DNA from: Parietaria judaica
Lineage: Eukaryota; Streptophyta; Magnoliopsida; Rosales; Urticaceae
Reading direction: 5' to 3'
Length of the DNA: 64,000 nucleotides
Assembly (NCBI GenBank): GCA_954871525.1
Contig: OX940868.1
Span: 23,989,056 to 24,053,055 of the forward strand
This document shows positions 22,882 through 34,830 of this stretch, piece by piece (within the stretch, counting starts at the first letter, position 1; the number at the start of each line of letters is the position of its first letter). Position numbers and translations under genes: made by a program. The notes below the pieces were generated by a model, which worked only from the letters and a program-made list of their open reading frames with translations, made no database searches and was not told where the DNA came from.

Positions 22882-24317
22882 ATGGAGAAGACGATGAGAG
22901 AGCGGCAACGTGCCACGGGTTCGGCGACGATTCTAGCCATTGGCACGGCGAACCCCGAGAGCTGCGTCTACCAGGCTGACATGCCCGATTTCTACTTCCG
23001 ACTCACCAACAGCGACCATTTGACGCAGCTCAAACACAAGTTCAAGCGCATCTGTATGTTTCTAATTCTGTATATGAAGCGTTTAACGTTTTCAAAAATG
23101 AAAGTAAAATAAATTTTCGTTACGAGTGTTTTAGATCTATGTATACAACATATTACACCTACGTATTTTCTAGAACAAGCTTAAATTTGGAGTCTTAGAC
23201 GCACGCCTCCCTCGCAAATAGTTTGGGCCGGTTCTGAATATATGGATATAACTATATATATATGTACTTACAAAATATATTCTTGGAACTTGATGATATA
23301 GGTGAAAAAACTATGATAAAAAAGCGCTACTTCTACTTCAGCGAGGAGATCCTGAGAGAAAACCCCAGCGTGGGCAGCTACGGCGCGCCATCTCTAGACG
23401 CGTGCCGAGCCATGTTGACGGAGGAGGTGCCCAAGCTTGCCATGGCGGCAGCGGAGAAGGCCATCAAGGAATGGGGGCGGCCCGTCTCCGACATCACCCA
23501 CCTCCTCTTCTACACCACCTCCGGCCTCGACATGCCCGGTGCGGACCTCCGCCTGGCTCGCATGCTCGGCCTGGGCCCTGACGTTACACGTCTCATACTG
23601 TGTAACATAGGCTTCTATGCCGGTGGCACCGTCCTCCGTGTCGCTAAGGACTTAGCGGAGAACAATGCCGGTGCACGTATCCTCGCTGTCTGCGTAGAGA
23701 ATATGGCCGTTGCGTTTCATGCACCCTCCCTCGACAACCCCGACGTCTTGCTCGGCCAGGCCCTCTTTGGCGATGGCGCAGCTTGTTTAGTCATCGGTGC
23801 CGACCCAAGAGGCCCTTCTGAGCGGCCGATCTTTCGCATAGCTGCGGCAATTCAGCGTACTGTTCCGAGTTCTGAGGATGCGATCCGAGGCTGCTTCCGT
23901 GAGATGGGGCTGACTTACCACCTATCTGAGAAAGTTCCTGCCCTTGTTTCGGACAGCGTGAGGGAGTGTCTGATCGATGCGTTTGCTTCGGTTTGCCTCA
24001 GCATTGAGGGCCGCCTGAACTCTATCTTTTATGCCGTCCACCCTGGTGGCCCGGCAATCCTCGACCGAATCGAGGAAAAGCTGGGTTTGGAGAAAAATAA
24101 GCTCCGCGCGAGTCGCCGAGTACTGAGCGAGTATGGAAATATGTCGAGCCCAAGCGTTCTGTTCGTCTTGGACGAGCTGAGAAAGAAGTCGGCGGAGGAG
24201 AGGAAGAGAACCACCGGTGAAGGATCGGAATGGGGCGCGGTTTTGGGCATCGGGCCGGGTCTTACGGTTGAGATTGTCGTGCTTAGCAGTGTCCAAACTC
24301 TCTACACCACTTGCTGA
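22882..24317 (+). CDS. Type III polyketide synthase (CHS-like), catalytic Cys replaced by Phe
   Basis: Chalcone-synthase-fold protein. Exons are 22882-23053 and 23302-24317. The intron splits a Cys codon (T|GT), the conserved CHS intron position, and the product is 395 aa. Family blocks are present: [48 protein letters not shown]. His304 and Asn337 of the catalytic triad are kept. Residue 162, the nucleophilic Cys (CHS Cys164), is Phe (TTC), in NIGFYAGG where the paralogue has NNGCYAGG. The GFGPG loop reads GIGPG. CHS positions Thr197 and Phe265 align with Asp and Tyr. The frame and splice sites are intact. The protein is probably unable to condense polyketides, and could be a non-catalytic paralogue or an early pseudogene. 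Confidence 0.92.
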
Positions 24318-25560
24318 GCTTAGTACGAAAGTTGATAGAGAAACGATAACAGAAAATACAGAAAGAATAATATTAGAGATAATATATACTATAAAGGAAC
24401 TGAATTAGCATGCTGATCAAGACTCTTTTTATTTATATAATACAGATCATTAACAAAATTACTTAATTAATTTCTATTGAGCTATAAATTAAAGTATTAA
24501 CTAGCTAAATCAGTTATATTAATATTGAAGGTCTCGCTTCCTGCACACTCTCGCGCTTGTTTATCGGAAAATTTTGCGAGCAAAATCTTTACTGTTTCAT
24601 CGATTTAAGATACATTTTTTTAGAGAAACCAAAATTACCCTTGAAGAGGTATGTTACTCATAGGCCTTAGGAACACTAATATTTACATTTTCCAAGTTAA
24701 CATATTAAGAAGATCTCAGGCATACATATTACTATATTAGTGTTTGTCTGGAGATGACTATCTCGACTCATTGGGAAGTAGCCTACTGCGCTCGCAAGGA
24801 ATGCCCTAGGGCCAGCTATTCACGTGACATCGCTCGTTTTAGATTTATTCTCTACGACCTCTGTCCTCCGAGGCTCGCCGTTACCGCCGGTAATAGCCTC
24901 GCCATACGGGATAGCACACCCTAGCCGCCAATTCATACACCCTCGCTTGTTATACCCTCGCCACATGTGACGGTCACCCCCGCGCTCACTAACAACGGTC
25001 GTTGCCATCGTCATACACGACGGTTCCGACCCTCGTCTCCTGGTTTCCCTAACCTTAAACTACGTGATGACATGATCCCGTAGGAACGGTACGTAGGCAG
25101 TTTTCGTTAGACAAAAGTCCGGCATCAATCTTTCTTTTTTGCATGCGACGCTGAAGACGATACCGATGACGGGAAAACACGAGGAACAACTCGAAACTCC
25201 ATCGGAGACGAAGATTTGGCTGAAGGATAAGTCGAGGCATTAATCAACTCTGGTGACTCCACCTTTGATTGCCACACGTGACCATAAAGTCTGGCCCTAG
25301 GCTCGAACTGTGGACCAAGTACGACGTTAATCCGAGCATTAACAATAGGTTCTCGCTTGTTTATCAAATATCGACCGTAAAATAAATAAAAAAATTCTAT
25401 GAAATACAAAGATTCATCAATAAAATTTATAAAATATCAAAGGTGTACTGATCTTTATGACACTTTATCAATGGTTACAAACATTTAATACATTTTTTTA
25501 AATACTACATATCATTTTGCTATAATATTAAATTTATATTCATAAAATACCAATATATAT
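24318..25560. other. Intergenic, with possible LTR fragment
   Basis: No gene. The GC-richer part (about 24780-25350) contains, on the minus strand, ctgcctacgtaccgttc followed by a cacgtagtt phrase. This resembles text seen in the LTR at 33698-34213. Borders could not be found, so it is only a suspected fragment. Confidence 0.35.
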
Positions 25561-26125
25561 ATATATTGGCGAGGCCACTAAGGCCCAACAAGGGGCAGTG
25601 GCACCCACTTGGTTGGCCCAAGCCCATTTCAATTTTTTATTTATAATTTTTTTTTATTCTGATATATTGTATTTGTTTTCCTCTGTCATCGACTCCCCTC
25701 CCCCTCGACCCCACTTGCATTAAAGTGTTATCTCAATTATCAATTATACCCCTACTTTTTGTCTTAATTACACACTTTGTCCTCTCTTAAATTCTATTTT
25801 TTGTACACAGTGCTTAGATTTCTCATATTTGTCCTTTTATTTTCTCCCATTACACTTAAATGCCCAACATCATTTTACTTTTATCTTGTTTACTTAGAAT
25901 TTTAGAGGATAAAGTACTTTAAAAATCAGGATTTATAAATATTTTAGTTCTGCTTCATTATATAAAATATTTTTCTATTTGATTTTAATATATTCAAAAT
26001 AAATACCGACATTATAAATATAATTTTTCAATGACCGAAACCCAAACCGAGAAAAAGTAAAATATTTTGTTGGTTCTAAATTAGATGTGAACGTTGTGAT
26101 TGATACTCGAGCGGACGAATTTTAA

Positions 26126-27184
26126 GGGGTAATATTGGCAAAAGTAGCCAACTTGTTGTGTTTGTATCATTTATATGGCCAATGCGATTTAATCCTGGCA
26201 ATAGTATTCAAAGTTTGCTAATCGTTTCAATCACAAATTTCCATCCACTTAACTTTAACTCTTTAGTCAAATGGTGACGTGGCTGCGTTGACTGCCACGT
26301 GGGGTTCCAAGTGGACAACCACGTTATTTTTAATTATTTTTTTCTCTTTTTTTATTAAAATATCTTAATTTATTACTTAATATTTTTTTTCTTTAATGTG
26401 TAGGACCCACTCCCTTGTCCCTCTTTATTCTCACAATGCTCGAGCGAACTCGTTACTCCTTCTCACGTTGAAAAAAAAAATGAACCACAAACTGACCCAA
26501 ATAATTCAATCATAACTGAAAAAATCAAATGGATCTCGGCCTAAAAAAGTAAACGTAAGACCGACCCAAAAATTCAAAACGAGGTTGGTCCAAAAAATTC
26601 GACCCTATTCGGCTGAAAAAAAAATAAATAATTCGAGTACGGTTCAAAAAATCCATCCTAAGCGCAGCCCAAAAAACTCACGCAAGATAATCGTATTAAA
26701 TATGTCATATAATTAATAGTAGTAATTTGATATAAATATTTATGTTAATCTACTAAAGACATGAAATCAATGTAGTGTAGTGGGATGGTCTGTGCCAAAC
26801 TTTCTTTTGGACGTGAGTCGAGCCTCATCAGGCTCAAGGTGTGAATTCGAGCCTCATCAGGCTCAGATTTTTAAATTGGTAACGTGAGTAGGGGGATGAC
26901 AGAGTGGGTCTCGCGTAAATAAAAGATTATTAAATAATAAATTCTAATATTTTAATAAACAGAAAATAAAAAAATGTAAATATGACGTGGCTATCCACGT
27001 GGAACTCCACATAACAGTCAACGCAGCCATGTCACATTTTGACTAACGGTGTTAATATTAAGTGGATGGAAATTTACAATTGAGATTATTAGCAAACTTT
27101 AAATACTATTGCCAGGATTAAACTGCATTGGCCATATAAATGATACAAACACAACAAGTTAACTATTTTTGCCAATATTACCCC
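26126..27184. mobile_element. MULE-like element with ~200-bp terminal repeats
   Basis: A 1,059-bp element. The left arm (about 26126-26330) begins ggggtaatattggcaaaagt. The right arm (about 26977-27184) is its complement, ending ttttgccaatattacccc. The arms share ggccatataaatgatacaa-type text and gtggctgcgttgact. Long terminal repeats and a non-coding interior fit a non-autonomous Mutator-like element. The target duplication is unclear (5/9). Confidence 0.75.
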
Positions 27185-28532
27185 TTGATTTAACGATACA
27201 ACTACCAAATTATTGCCTTTCGACAAGTTATAGCTTCGCTACTGAATGAACGTGTCCTGAATGAATAAATCGATGAAATCGAACCATTAATAATGATTAT
27301 TATTTATTATTAACAACAGTGTTAAGCCTTGATTGAGATAGTTTTTGCATAAGGCCGCAGGAACAGCGCAATGATTTGTTTTGGCTGTATACCAATACAA
27401 TACTTGAGACTTGAGTTCATTTTATGACATCCAAACACATATAATAAACACCCATTTTACATTACTATTTTTATGATAAATATGTGATTGAGATGTGAAA
27501 AACGTGAAACAGCTCATTAAATCGCTCAAGAATAATTAGCTTGGGTATACTTATTGATCGAAATTCCAAGTGATTTTAGGTTAAAATAACCAAAAATAAA
27601 CTAGTTAGCTTAGCTTGTCTACTGTGCACTCATCAATCTTTTCTAATTTTGATATGTACACCTAAAAAAAGCGCTCAATATATATAATTTATAGTATGAG
27701 AAATCTAATTTTATAAACTGATTCATAAATTTAACAATTTATTTATATCTAATGATCAATACTCCAATGAAGTAATAAATATTTGTAAGGTAAAATGTTG
27801 CATTCGACTTGCTATCATGAGATTTTGTTACTTGCTAACTTTTTGTTTATAATCTGATTGGATGATCAGTATTTAACTATTTATCTCCATTAGACAATTA
27901 TCGTGTGAGTTTCAAAAGTTGATCGATTTTTTTTTTTTTTTTTATAGCTTTTTAAGTTTTGTTTAATCAAAAGTTGATCGATGAACCAAACAATAATTCT
28001 ATCATAATTATTGTGTTTCGGATCGGAACTATGTTTCCACAATAATTTTATTTATATTAAATGATGGACAGAAGAGTATATGCATTTTTAAGGCTTTATG
28101 CTAAAAACATAGGTTGGCCCAAATGGGCCCACAGACACAATCGGGTCTCCGAGTCATACGGGCACATTTAATAAAGGGACCGGACTTATATGGACCGACT
28201 AAGTTACTAATGATTAATAGTTAATTAAATCTATAAATTAAATAGCAAAAGCTCATAAAGTCATAAAACCCGAGCTTATAAATATAGTTGCTAGTAACAT
28301 CTATACCCTAATCCTGTACAAAAGAAATTCAACCCAGCTTCCAAATACATACCCATGGCGCGCTGCACGGTTTAAAAAAACGTGCCTTCCCCGAAGGCAC
28401 AAGTACGCATCTTTCACTCTCTATAATTATTTGGGCCCGACACCACAAACTAATCCAACCCGATTTTTATCGGGTCAGTTTGGTTTGGGATTTTCAAGTT
28501 TTTTGGGTCAAATATATGGCTTTTCTTGTGAA
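27185..28532. other. Gene-free AT-rich intergenic region
   Basis: No gene or clear repeat between the MULE and the solo LTR. A short ORF beginning near 28431 runs into the LTR and is not supported. Confidence 0.5.
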
Positions 28533-28537
28533 CCCGA

Positions 28538-29229
28538 TGTAGATGGCGTTTTGCGACGCCTTGCAGTCACAAGAATAATCGAAAATAACACAAATAATTA
28601 TGAACCACGAATATCCTTGATTTATTGTGATTCCGAGAGGACCCGGTTTCTTCCGTTTATTAGCTCGGACAATAGAAGATTACACACTCTAATCCTTGGG
28701 AAATCGAGAATACTGTGAATAAGCAAACTCGAGAACTCAAGAATAATTTTCTCAAACTCACGATATAATGGTACTGAATGAATTTACATTGAGTTTACAT
28801 GCATATTTATAGGCTTGTAAGGTTTCTAGATTGTTCCCACGAATTGTGCTAGGGTTTCCTTCTTTCTTGCTATGTTTGTTATTGACCTTCCTTATTTGCG
28901 TTGGATATCCCACGAAATCCTCAACTGAATGAGCCAGCTTTCCTCTTTTCTCGCGATCTCGAATAGCTTCCTCTTTTAATTCAGTTGGGTTTTCCCGATG
29001 AGACTCCTCTTCGACGAGCTTCTATCCGATGCGCTCTCTTGTCGCGATAAGGTCTTGCTTCCTGGTGGACTTTGACTCCTCGTGGGCTTCATCGCTGTTG
29101 GTCCTTAATTCGCTCTATCTTTTGATGGGCCCAGAATCTTTAAGTAATCTTGTCTCCACTCTTTGTCGTTTGCATATAAAATGACATCAGTATAGTTGAG
29201 GGATGATTTGACAAAATCTGACCTTAACA
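28538..29229 (+). mobile_element. Solo LTR, copy 1
   Basis: A 692-bp sequence starting TGTAGATGGCG and ending ACCTTAACA. It is flanked by an exact 5-bp target duplication, cccga (28533-28537 and 29230-29234). It is homologous to the LTR at 33698-34213, sharing aGTCACRAGRATAATC, gaaaggactcgg-type text and the shared end. There are no internal retrotransposon genes beside it, so it is a solo LTR from recombination. Confidence 0.88.
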
Positions 29230-29477
29230 CCCGATGTGAGCAAATTGAATTTAGGTAAACCATCAAGATCAGGGCGACACAACCCAACCAATGATCATCC
29301 CTAATTTATTTTGGTATTTACGCTGCAGAAAATAAAAATTAGATTGTTATGATTATGGGCTAAAAAAAGGATTAGTTATGGGCTCCCTTACGGGGGACCC
29401 ACAATAATAATTAAGCTTATGAGTTCCTAACTAGCTAGTTTAGACGTTGACTCTCCAAAAATGCTGACGGAGAAGCA

Positions 29478-29486
29478 TATATAAAA
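29478..29486 (+). promoter_or_regulatory. TATA box of PKS gene 2
   Basis: TATATAAAA lies 40-48 bases before the chosen ATG (29526). It puts the expected transcription start near 29510, downstream of the in-frame ATG at 29496. That supports starting translation at 29526. Confidence 0.7.
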
Positions 29487-29525
29487 GGCTGCTTCATGCA
29501 AGCTTCGAACACACGGCAAGAAGAA

Positions 29526-31420
29526 ATGGAGAAGACGATGAGAGAGAGGCAACGTGCCAAGGGTCCGGCGACGATTCTCGCCATCGGCACGGCGAGCCCA
29601 GAGAACTGCGTCTACCAAGCTGACATGCCTGATTTCTACTTCCGAGTCACCAACAGCGACCATTTGACAGAGCTTAAACACAAGTTCAAGCGCATCTGTA
29701 TGTATAATATTAAGTTACATAATAATCAGTCACTTCGTTTATCTCATCCAAATAGAGAAGACTTTAATTATGGATTCGTACCCAGCCAAAATGCATGCAT
29801 AATTAATTCTACATATATTTAGCTACGATAATTTTTAAACTATAGTGGTCTCTATATAAGCAAAGTCAAAAGTACTTTAATTTAACGGTATATGTTAAGT
29901 TAAATGAATTCGTATGTATCTTGTATAACATATACGAGACTAAAGTTTTCTATGCTGACACGATAGAAAATCGTAATCTTCATTCTACGTTACACCGACA
30001 GGTTAATTATGGATTTTTTTTTTAAAGAAAGATATGCCGACAATTAAAGTTTACCGATCAAATTTTACGGGTAAACCCGTAACCGACAGATTTATCGACC
30101 AGTTTTGAAAAAATGTAGGTTACCGTTATTATTTTATTATGTAAATATAAGTTGTAATTAGAATTTTACCATAAAAGAGGAGAAAGAATTGCCAGTTATA
30201 TAAATTATATCTAATAATTAATAGAAATATGATCCACATATATATTAATTTCTCTCTTCTATTTCATTTTTGCTATCAATTTTTCTCTCTTCCCCTAGTT
30301 TTTTTTTAATATTTGGGTAATTCGGTACCATGTTCAGGACTACACACAAACTTGCGAAATAATTTTTATTTTTTGGAAGTCATTGACTTTGTAAGAATAT
30401 GACGTCGCAGGCGAGAAATCAACGATCAGAAAGCGTCACTTCTTCCTCAACGAAGAGATTCTGAAAGAAAACCCCAACATGTGCAGCTACAAAGCGCCCT
30501 CTCTGGACGCGCGCCAAGCCATGCTGGTCGAGGAGGTTCCCAAGCTCGGCGCGGTGGCGGCGGAGAAGGCCATCAAGGAGTGGGGTCGGCCAGCCTCCGA
30601 CATCACCCACCTCCTCTTCTATACCACCTCCGGCCTCGACATGCCCGGTGCTGACCTCAGCCTGGCCCTCCTCCTCGACCTCGGCCCCTCCATCACCCGC
30701 CTCATGCTATACAACAACGGCTGCTACGCCGGCGGGGCTGTCCTCCGCATTGCGAAGGATATGGCGGAGAACAACGGCGGTGCTCGAGTATTAGCCGTGT
30801 GCGTCGAGAACATGGCTGTCTCCTTCCATGCACCCTCACCGGACCACCTCGAACTTCTTGTAGGGCAGGCCCTCTTCGGAGATGGAGCGGCTGCGCTTAT
30901 CATTGGCGCTGACCCGGATACCCCTTCTGAGCGGCCGTTATTTTGCATCGCCGCAGCGACTCAGCGCACAATACCCGGCTCGGAGGACGCCATCCGCGGC
31001 CGGTTTCACGAGATGGGGCTCTCATACTACCTATCCGAAAAAATACCGACGTTTGTTTCGGAGAACGCGTGGGAGTGTCTGGTCGGAGCTTTCGCTTCGG
31101 TCGGGATCAGCGTTGAAGGCCAACTGAATTCCCTGTTCTACGCTGTCCACCCCGGTGGGCCGGCGATCCTCGACCAGATCGAGGAGAAGCTGGGGCTGGA
31201 AAGGGACAAGCTCGGCACGACACGGCAAGTGCTGAGCGAGTACGGGAACATGTGGAGCCCATGCGTTTTGTTCGTGTTGGACGAGCTGAGAAAGAAGTCG
31301 GCGGAGGAGGGGAAGAGCACCACCGGCGAAGGGGCGGAGTGGGGCGCGGTGATGGGCTTCGGGCCGGGCCTCACGGTTGAGACTGTCGTGCTTCGCAGCG
31401 TCCAAACTCTCTACAATTAA
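29526..31420 (+). CDS. Type III polyketide synthase (CHS-like) with unusual active site
   Basis: Condenses a starter CoA with malonyl-CoA units. Its exact product is not predictable. Exons are 29526-29697 and 30411-31420, with the same Cys-codon intron as its paralogue, and the product is 393 aa. The catalytic triad is complete: Cys162 (NNGCYAGG), His304 (HPGGPAILD) and Asn337 (SEYGNM). The GFGPG loop is intact. The initiation and elongation pocket differs from chalcone synthase. CHS Thr197 aligns with Asp, Phe265 with Tyr, and Ser338 with Trp339 (GNMWSP). A three-residue insertion lies before FYAVHPGG. These changes argue against a plain chalcone synthase and for a smaller or reshaped cavity. 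The 713-bp intron is non-coding. Exon 1 is nearly identical in length and sequence to that of gene 1, 6.6 kb upstream. Confidence 0.93.
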
Positions 31421-32050
31421 TACCCAATGAGTCACCATGTTTATTATTGGGTTGAGTACTATATGAATATCTGCATGTGAATTAGTAACATGCATGTTTA
31501 GTCTTAATCAAATTATAATAAAACAATAAATAACGACGAACTTCAAGAAAATACCTTATATAAATGGACTGTAGTTTGATTGAACACATTATATTTGTCG
31601 CTGCTTTTTTCGAAATTAAATAAAAAATTAGTTAATCAGATTCTAGGGCTCTGGCGTTGAAGATTGAAGATATTTATATATATATAAAAAAAAAAAAACT
31701 ATACAATTTTTGTGTACGTTGCTGACGGAGCCAGCCCTCCGTCCAAGAAGGGCACCTATACTTTTTTTTATATAGAAGAAATATATATATATATATATAT
31801 ATATATCACTCTTACTCATTTTTCAATATTGCATGTTTTTATTATATTAATTGAACTTCATTAAATTAATAACTTCATCTATAATATAATTTTTTTCTGG
31901 TCCCGACTTTGATAGACAATTAAATTAATACCACATTATGATATAATAGTCTCGAGTCTCGACAATATAATATTTTTTTATCTTTACTTATTAATATATA
32001 ATTTACACTATATATACAAAAATAAAAATTATATTACATTTACTCATACA

Positions 32051-32094
<44 letters not shown>

Positions 32095-32121
32095 GTCTTA
32101 CATAGAATTCTTCGATACTGA
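31421..32121. other. Intergenic, with simple repeats
   Basis: 3' flank of PKS gene 2, then AT-rich DNA with (AT)n at 31781-31806 and (ATT)n at 32050-32091. No gene. Confidence 0.6.
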
Positions 32122-32490
32122 GCCCGTTTGGCACAGCTTAATTTTTACAAAAAATGTTTTTAGTTTTTGTTTAAAAAACAAACTATTTTTGAAAAAAACC
32201 GACAGGTGTTTGGTAAATTGTTTATAAAACAGTTGTTGCTGGTAACAAAAACTGATTTAGCGTTTGGTAAAAAAAATTATTCAGGCCAAAAAGACTAAAA
32301 AAGACTAAAACCATATTTTTGTTTTTAGAAAAAATCAAAAGCTACGAATCCTAGCTTTTATAATTCATGTACGAAAATTCAAAAACGATTTTGTGTTTTT
32401 TGGAAAAATAATTTAGCTAAACACTTGAAAAGCGGTAAAGTTTATTTTATAAACTAAAACAGAGCTAAATAAGCTGTGCCAAACGCACCC
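32122..32490. mobile_element. MITE with GTTTGGCACAGCTTA termini
   Basis: A 369-bp element with terminal repeats gcccgtttggcacagctta and, inverted, gggtgcgtttggcacagctt. The interior is rich in ttttt and aaaaac, as in many plant hAT-type MITEs. No clean target duplication was read, so the superfamily is tentative. Confidence 0.7.
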
Positions 32491-32710
32491 TTCTAAGATA
32501 AAATATGTGAATTGTTGGTTCAAAGAGTAAAACTTAGTCTTTCAGAAAGACTTACTTATACTTTTGTTAGTTAACCATTTTGTCATGATGCAATTCTACA
32601 ATAAAGGACATAAATATATGCTATGTTCATAATTAATGTAAATATATATAGGCACTGTCCTTTGTGGGACCCATTATCCCCGTAACGAATATTATATTGT
32701 ATCTAATCCT

Positions 32711-33196
32711 GTAAATACAGTAGTCATAATAATGGACTCCGAAAAATCTCGGCCAAAAAAAAAGAAAGCAGAATTCAGAATTTTCGGATCCGGGTAAAAC
32801 CGAATTCATAATTTTCTGATTCTGGTTAAAACCGGAACCAAAAAATTATGGTTCCGATTACCCGGATCCGTTTGTATTTTTTTAATAAAAAATCTATAAA
32901 AAAAAAGGACCATTGGTTATTTGGTTGCTCTGATTATTTACCTATTGGTTTGCATGCAGCTACAGGTTTACGTTAATGAGGTCTGCCTCTTTTACACTAT
33001 GCATTGCTGGTTTACTTAGTAAAAATTTGCATGCATCATTGTTGCAATTAAAAATAAATAAAAAAATAAAATAAAAAAAGTACAAAACAGATCACGGATC
33101 TACTTTCCAGATAGAAACGGGAACCAAAAATTCCTATTTCCGGTTTTTGAAGAATCCGAATAAATTCAGTACAGGATCCGCATTCGGTACTGTATT
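32711..33196. mobile_element. Degenerate element with cctgtaaatacag end
   Basis: Starts cctgtaaatacagta, and near 33180-33196 reads tactgtattaac, an imperfect complement. Subterminal ggatccgggtaaaaccg and ggttttaccgg-like repeats on both sides match the ends of the element at 48992-50813. It is likely a non-autonomous member of the same DNA-transposon family. Confidence 0.45.
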
Positions 33197-33692
33197 AACA
33201 TCATTAATTTGCATCCACACTACTAATTGCACAATTTTACTATGTAATATGATTTATGATTTTTTATTAATATACTTGGATATATTCTGAAACATAGTAA
33301 ATAATTATTTAAGTTTGGGTCCAAATTTATCTTGGTCGAACTCAACATTTAGTTATGACCAAAGTGATACGTCTAAGAGGATTAAAAAGAAATTTTTTGT
33401 CACATCATCATCATAAAGATCATGTAAAACCTCCTGTGACGGAGCATGAATAAATATAACCAATCGAGTAAGATATCCGCGGCGATAGAGAATATGTTGT
33501 CGAGCAGGAACGCGTCTATCCTAAATTTTGCCTGAACCGATGCAATCCGAACAAGTCATGCCCGACTACACGACAAAGACCCAGATCTACTCTCCACATA
33601 GACATGTATCATGAAGCTGAGACAAGATCACCATGTCATCTATACGCGCAAGAGAATTGGGACCTTGAGGGGATCACAAGTCTAGAGTTTTC
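33197..33692. other. Intergenic, no gene seen
   Basis: Unique AT-rich sequence with a GC-richer patch at about 33470-33660. No ORF of note. Confidence 0.5.
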
Positions 33693-33697
33693 TTCAT

Positions 33698-34213
33698 TGT
33701 AGAGGGCGATTTTCACCGCCTTTCTAGTCACGAGGATAATCAAACAAACACAACAAAAAGTGAATAACGATTATCCCCGATTTATTTATCCCGAAAGGAC
33801 TCGGTTTTTCCCGTTTGATAGCTTGGACACTCGAAGGAATAATAATAGAAAATATGATTTGATGCCGCACCCCGTCGCCTTCGGCGAGGCTGCCTACGTA
33901 CCCGTCGAACCGAGATCAGGTCATCACGTAGTTCAATGGGTTTGGTGGATTCTCTTCTCCTTTCTCTCTTCTTTCTTTTCTCTTTTCTATCTTCTTACGG
34001 CCGACCCCCTCTCAATGAGGTTTTCTTTTGTATTTATAGGCTTAGGGTTAATAGAGGCTTTTCTCTTTGGGCTTCTTCTGCAAACTGGTCCTTTGTTGGT
34101 TGTTCCATCGTGGGCTGAAAGTCCTCTTGTATCTTGCCTCTATTCCTATCATTTTAATGATAAAATAACAAGTGTAGAGTTGAAGATGGATTTGACCAAA
34201 TCCGACCTTAACA
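33698..34213 (+). mobile_element. Solo LTR, copy 2
   Basis: A 516-bp sequence starting TGTAGAGGGCG and ending GACCTTAACA. It has an exact 5-bp target duplication, ttcat (33693-33697 and 34214-34218). It is homologous to 28538-29229 but keeps a tgcctacgtacccgtc block missing from that copy. Short ORFs inside are not genes. Confidence 0.88.
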
Positions 34214-34830
34214 TTCATGTAATTAGAACTCATTAGAGCTTCTCTAATCGAGACGCATTTCATAGAAATGTGTTGGAGTATCTCTCCACCCAAATGCCAA
34301 ACTCAACGGCATAATGGCGTGACAATCCACTCTTAAATATTGTTGCGCTAAGCGTATCACTATTCACACACGCATATCACAAAAAAAAAAATTGGTCTTT
34401 TGAAAATATTTTATTTCACAAAAATATTTCATATTTAACTTTAAAATTATTTATATTTTAAATGTAGTATTTATTATTTTAAATATTTTCCAAACCGACG
34501 CTTATGTGATTCAAATACTCATGTTTCCCAAATGGTGGTATGATTGAAAGATACTAAATAAATTAATATTTTTTTAAAATGGAATAGTAATTTGTTTGGT
34601 ATGATTGAAACTTGAAAGATACTAAATAAATGTAAGGGTATGAAAGCAAAATAAGAGAAAGTTAATTATAAACTCAATATTTCAATTTGGTGTTAGAAAT
34701 GAAGTTTGGTTGGAGATGACGTAGCGTTTGATATGATAGCTAGTTACTGCAAAATGGAGTTGTCGGTTGAAGATGATCTAAGAGACCCATTAATGAGTAC
34801 TATAAATAGAATAAGATGCCCCTTCGTAAG

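Noticed and set aside
28431..28718. 95-codon ORF
   Set aside because: It crosses the border of the solo LTR at 28538 and has no recognisable domain.
33760..34236. 158-codon hydrophobic ORF
   Set aside because: It lies within the solo LTR 33698-34213. T-rich LTR sequence explains the apparent membrane segments.
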